A stretch of 64,000 bases of DNA from Cylindrotheca closterium (taxonomy: Eukaryota; Bacillariophyta; Bacillariophyceae; Bacillariales; Bacillariaceae), in NCBI GenBank assembly GCA_933822405.4, contig CAKOGP040002114.1, forward strand, positions 44,193 through 108,192, written 5' to 3'. The position numbers and the translations under genes were made by a program. The first letter of the stretch is position 1, and each line of letters starts with the position of its first letter. The notes beneath the pieces were generated by a model, which was given only the letters and a program-made list of their open reading frames with translations, was not told the DNA's origin and did not search any database. This document shows positions 62,497-64,000 of the stretch, one piece after another.

Positions 62497-64000
62497 ATGG
62501 ATGAAACCATAGAAGTCGTCCTCCAAAAGAAAAGTGTAGATTCAAATCTTGGGATTCAATTTGTCAACCGGAATGACTGTGTCGTTCTGCATTCGGCCAC
62601 TTCTCCGGAAGCTCAGAAAGCGCTAAGTCCTCCCATACGGATTCACTCTGTCAACGGGGTCCAAGCGCATTCTGCCTTGCAAGTCGCAGCCATTATTCGA
62701 GATGCACAGCCGGGAAAGGTGGAGATTGTAGTGGACAATATTCCTGAGATTTTATCCAACAATGTAAACAGCAAGGGATCAGCAACAGCAACAGCAACAG
62801 CCAATGGCAGTAGTCAACAACAGCTCAACACAGCTTCCTCCAAGAGGTACATGATGAGATCACGCACGAAAAAGATGCTGTCATTAAAGAAAACAAATAC
62901 CGGTTTGAAAGGCTTTTTCTCGAGTGGCTTGAAATCAGTTCGTCACATTGTTCGAGGGAAAAAAGATAAGAAACGAAGGTCTGCTTTTCTCAATAGAGAT
63001 GGAGTCGTCTCTTCGGATAGCCATCTTGAAAAGCACCCAGATAACCAGAAGTCAAGCGAGAATCCACCACTGTCGAAGCGAAGTAGTTTGGGGAGTCAAC
63101 AAAGTCCGAAAAGCAATGGAATGGAAGAATCACATGTTGCCTTGGAGGGATCGCAACTGGAGCAAGCTGCCCTTCCGGATAGTGAGACTGATGGCGTAGA
63201 TAATGACAAAGACGGTTCCATGATCTTCGATCGACCTAATTTTGGCGCTGGAGAAAGTCGACGGCGTTCCCTTCAGTATACCGACATGGGGCAATCCAAG
63301 GAATCACTTGGTTATGGCTACGAACCAATCGAACTTTCGACTTCTAGTGCAAGGAATCGAAGAGCTGGCTTCAGACCAATGCCGAGATCCTCATCAGCTC
63401 ACAGTTTTGGAACGAACAGTCTTAGACACTTACTGGAGGATCAGCGTGCCACCAGCAGCTTCGCGATGCGGGGGGCTTTGCCTCTACAAGCAATGCCTGG
63501 ATTGGCATCCATGGAGATGAAGGAATTCGTCAAGAGTCAACGGATCAAGGACTGGGTACGCCAATTCCGTCGCTCAGATCCTCGGTATCAAATTCATCAT
63601 TTCTTCAATGATGTAGCACAAGTTGGCACGAACAACATGGATGAGTTCAACCCAATACTTGTAAGTCCTTTGCTTCGGGCTTTCTATAAGGCATCTGTTT
63701 TCACAGTTTGGCGACCAACCAGCTTTGATGCCATTCGGCGAATGATGTTGCACGAAGGGGTTGGAAAAGGACTAGATATCAAAGGAAAATCAGCAAAAAA
63801 GGGAAAACTCTCCGGCTTTGTTCCATTTCTACAAATTCACAACGACGAGCACAAAAAGCAAATAAGAACACACCCAAAAGATGCAAGAATTCGAGTTTTT
63901 TTCAATCAACAGGCTTCGCGAGACTTGGTTGTGAAAAAGCTAAGAGAAGTCTGCAAAGAAATGATGGAGACCCTCCAGAAAGCTGAAGAGATCGTGCATA
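62497..64000 (+). CDS. PDZ-domain paralog of the large unknown family, 3' end off the window
   Basis: The frame is open from the ATG at 62497 to the window edge (501 codons). The N-terminus is a PDZ-like domain (about 5-80: LGIQFVNRNDCVVLHSA, SPPIRIHSVNGVQAHSA, IIRDAQPGKVEIVVDN). A basic region and a Ser-rich linker follow. From residue about 350 it carries the same core as the gene at 50468: RIKDWVRQFRRSDPRYQI, YKASVFTVWRPTSFDAIRRM, GVGKGLDIKGKSAKKGKLSG, THPKDARIRVFF. The two genes are thus tandem paralogs, 9 kb apart in the same orientation, with the copia fragment and other genes between them. Function of the core is not known to me. Confidence 0.8.
   Translation, partial: MDETIEVVLQKKSVDSNLGIQFVNRNDCVVLHSATSPEAQKALSPPIRIHSVNGVQAHSALQVAAIIRDAQPGKVEIVVDNIPEILSNNVNSKGSATATATANGSSQQQLNTASSKRYMMRSRTKKMLSLKKTNTGLKGFFSSGLKSVRHIVRGKKDKKRRSAFLNRDGVVSSDSHLEKHPDNQKSSENPPLSKRSSLGSQQSPKSNGMEESHVALEGSQLEQAALPDSETDGVDNDKDGSMIFDRPNFGAGESRRRSLQYTDMGQSKESLGYGYEPIELSTSSARNRRAGFRPMPRSSSAHSFGTNSLRHLLEDQRATSSFAMRGALPLQAMPGLASMEMKEFVKSQRIKDWVRQFRRSDPRYQIHHFFNDVAQVGTNNMDEFNPILVSPLLRAFYKASVFTVWRPTSFDAIRRMMLHEGVGKGLDIKGKSAKKGKLSGFVPFLQIHNDEHKKQIRTHPKDARIRVFFNQQASRDLVVKKLREVCKEMMETLQKAEEIVH

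Overview
The window looks like nuclear DNA of a diatom, most likely pennate (inference from content; no marker gene gives the species). Genes carry short GT-AG introns (66-226 bp) with gtaagt/gtgagt donors. Four proteins begin with signal peptides ending in the SAF-type motif that marks plastid import in diatoms. There are diatom-expanded families (LRR membrane proteins, a DUF6824 protein) and a CoDi-like Ty1/copia element. Intergenic DNA is rich in GTAC/ACCGGT palindromes and short tandem repeats. A run of 10 Ns at 53184-53193 marks an assembly gap.

Layout. 1-4.7 kb: a PiggyBac-type transposase running off the left edge, then three 267-bp tandem repeats and two hairpins. 4.8-12.7 kb: an LRR membrane protein diverging from a DUF6824/MORN-like protein, then a four-exon RlmN-type radical-SAM RNA methyltransferase. 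13.3-22 kb: a small unknown gene, a tail-anchored double SH3BGR-like protein, an F-box protein, a RING-less Nse1, a plastid-targeted dehydroascorbate reductase and a PLP aminotransferase. 24-26.7 kb: a complete PI-specific phospholipase C (PH, EF, X, Y, C2). 27.2-31.3 kb: a low-complexity protein and a long coiled-coil protein. 31.5-40 kb: a plastid PDZ protein, a TPR protein, a thylakoid CYP38/TLP40-type cyclophilin, a TPR-kinase-pseudophosphatase fusion, and a tail-anchored TPR protein. 40-42.5 kb is gene-free but holds two long inverted repeats. 42.5-48.8 kb: mitochondrial processing peptidase alpha, a plastid PAP/fibrillin, an FCP1/SCP-like protein and a membrane metzincin. 50.5-64 kb: two paralogs of a large unknown family on either side of a copia remnant, a small ORF, palindrome clusters, a CS-domain protein and a kinase-less CaMKII association-domain protein.

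Genes are mostly independent eukaryotic units; no operons are seen. Themes recur: plastid redox and thylakoid maintenance (DHAR, cyclophilin, PDZ, fibrillin), and Ca2+/phosphoinositide signalling (PLC, a PDK1-like kinase, a CaMKII association domain).

The most unusual item is the single-polypeptide fusion of TPR repeats, an apparently active PDK1/AGC-like kinase and a degenerate CPPED1-type metallophosphoesterase (35627-38175). All intron placements were read by eye from splice consensus plus protein continuity and need transcript confirmation.
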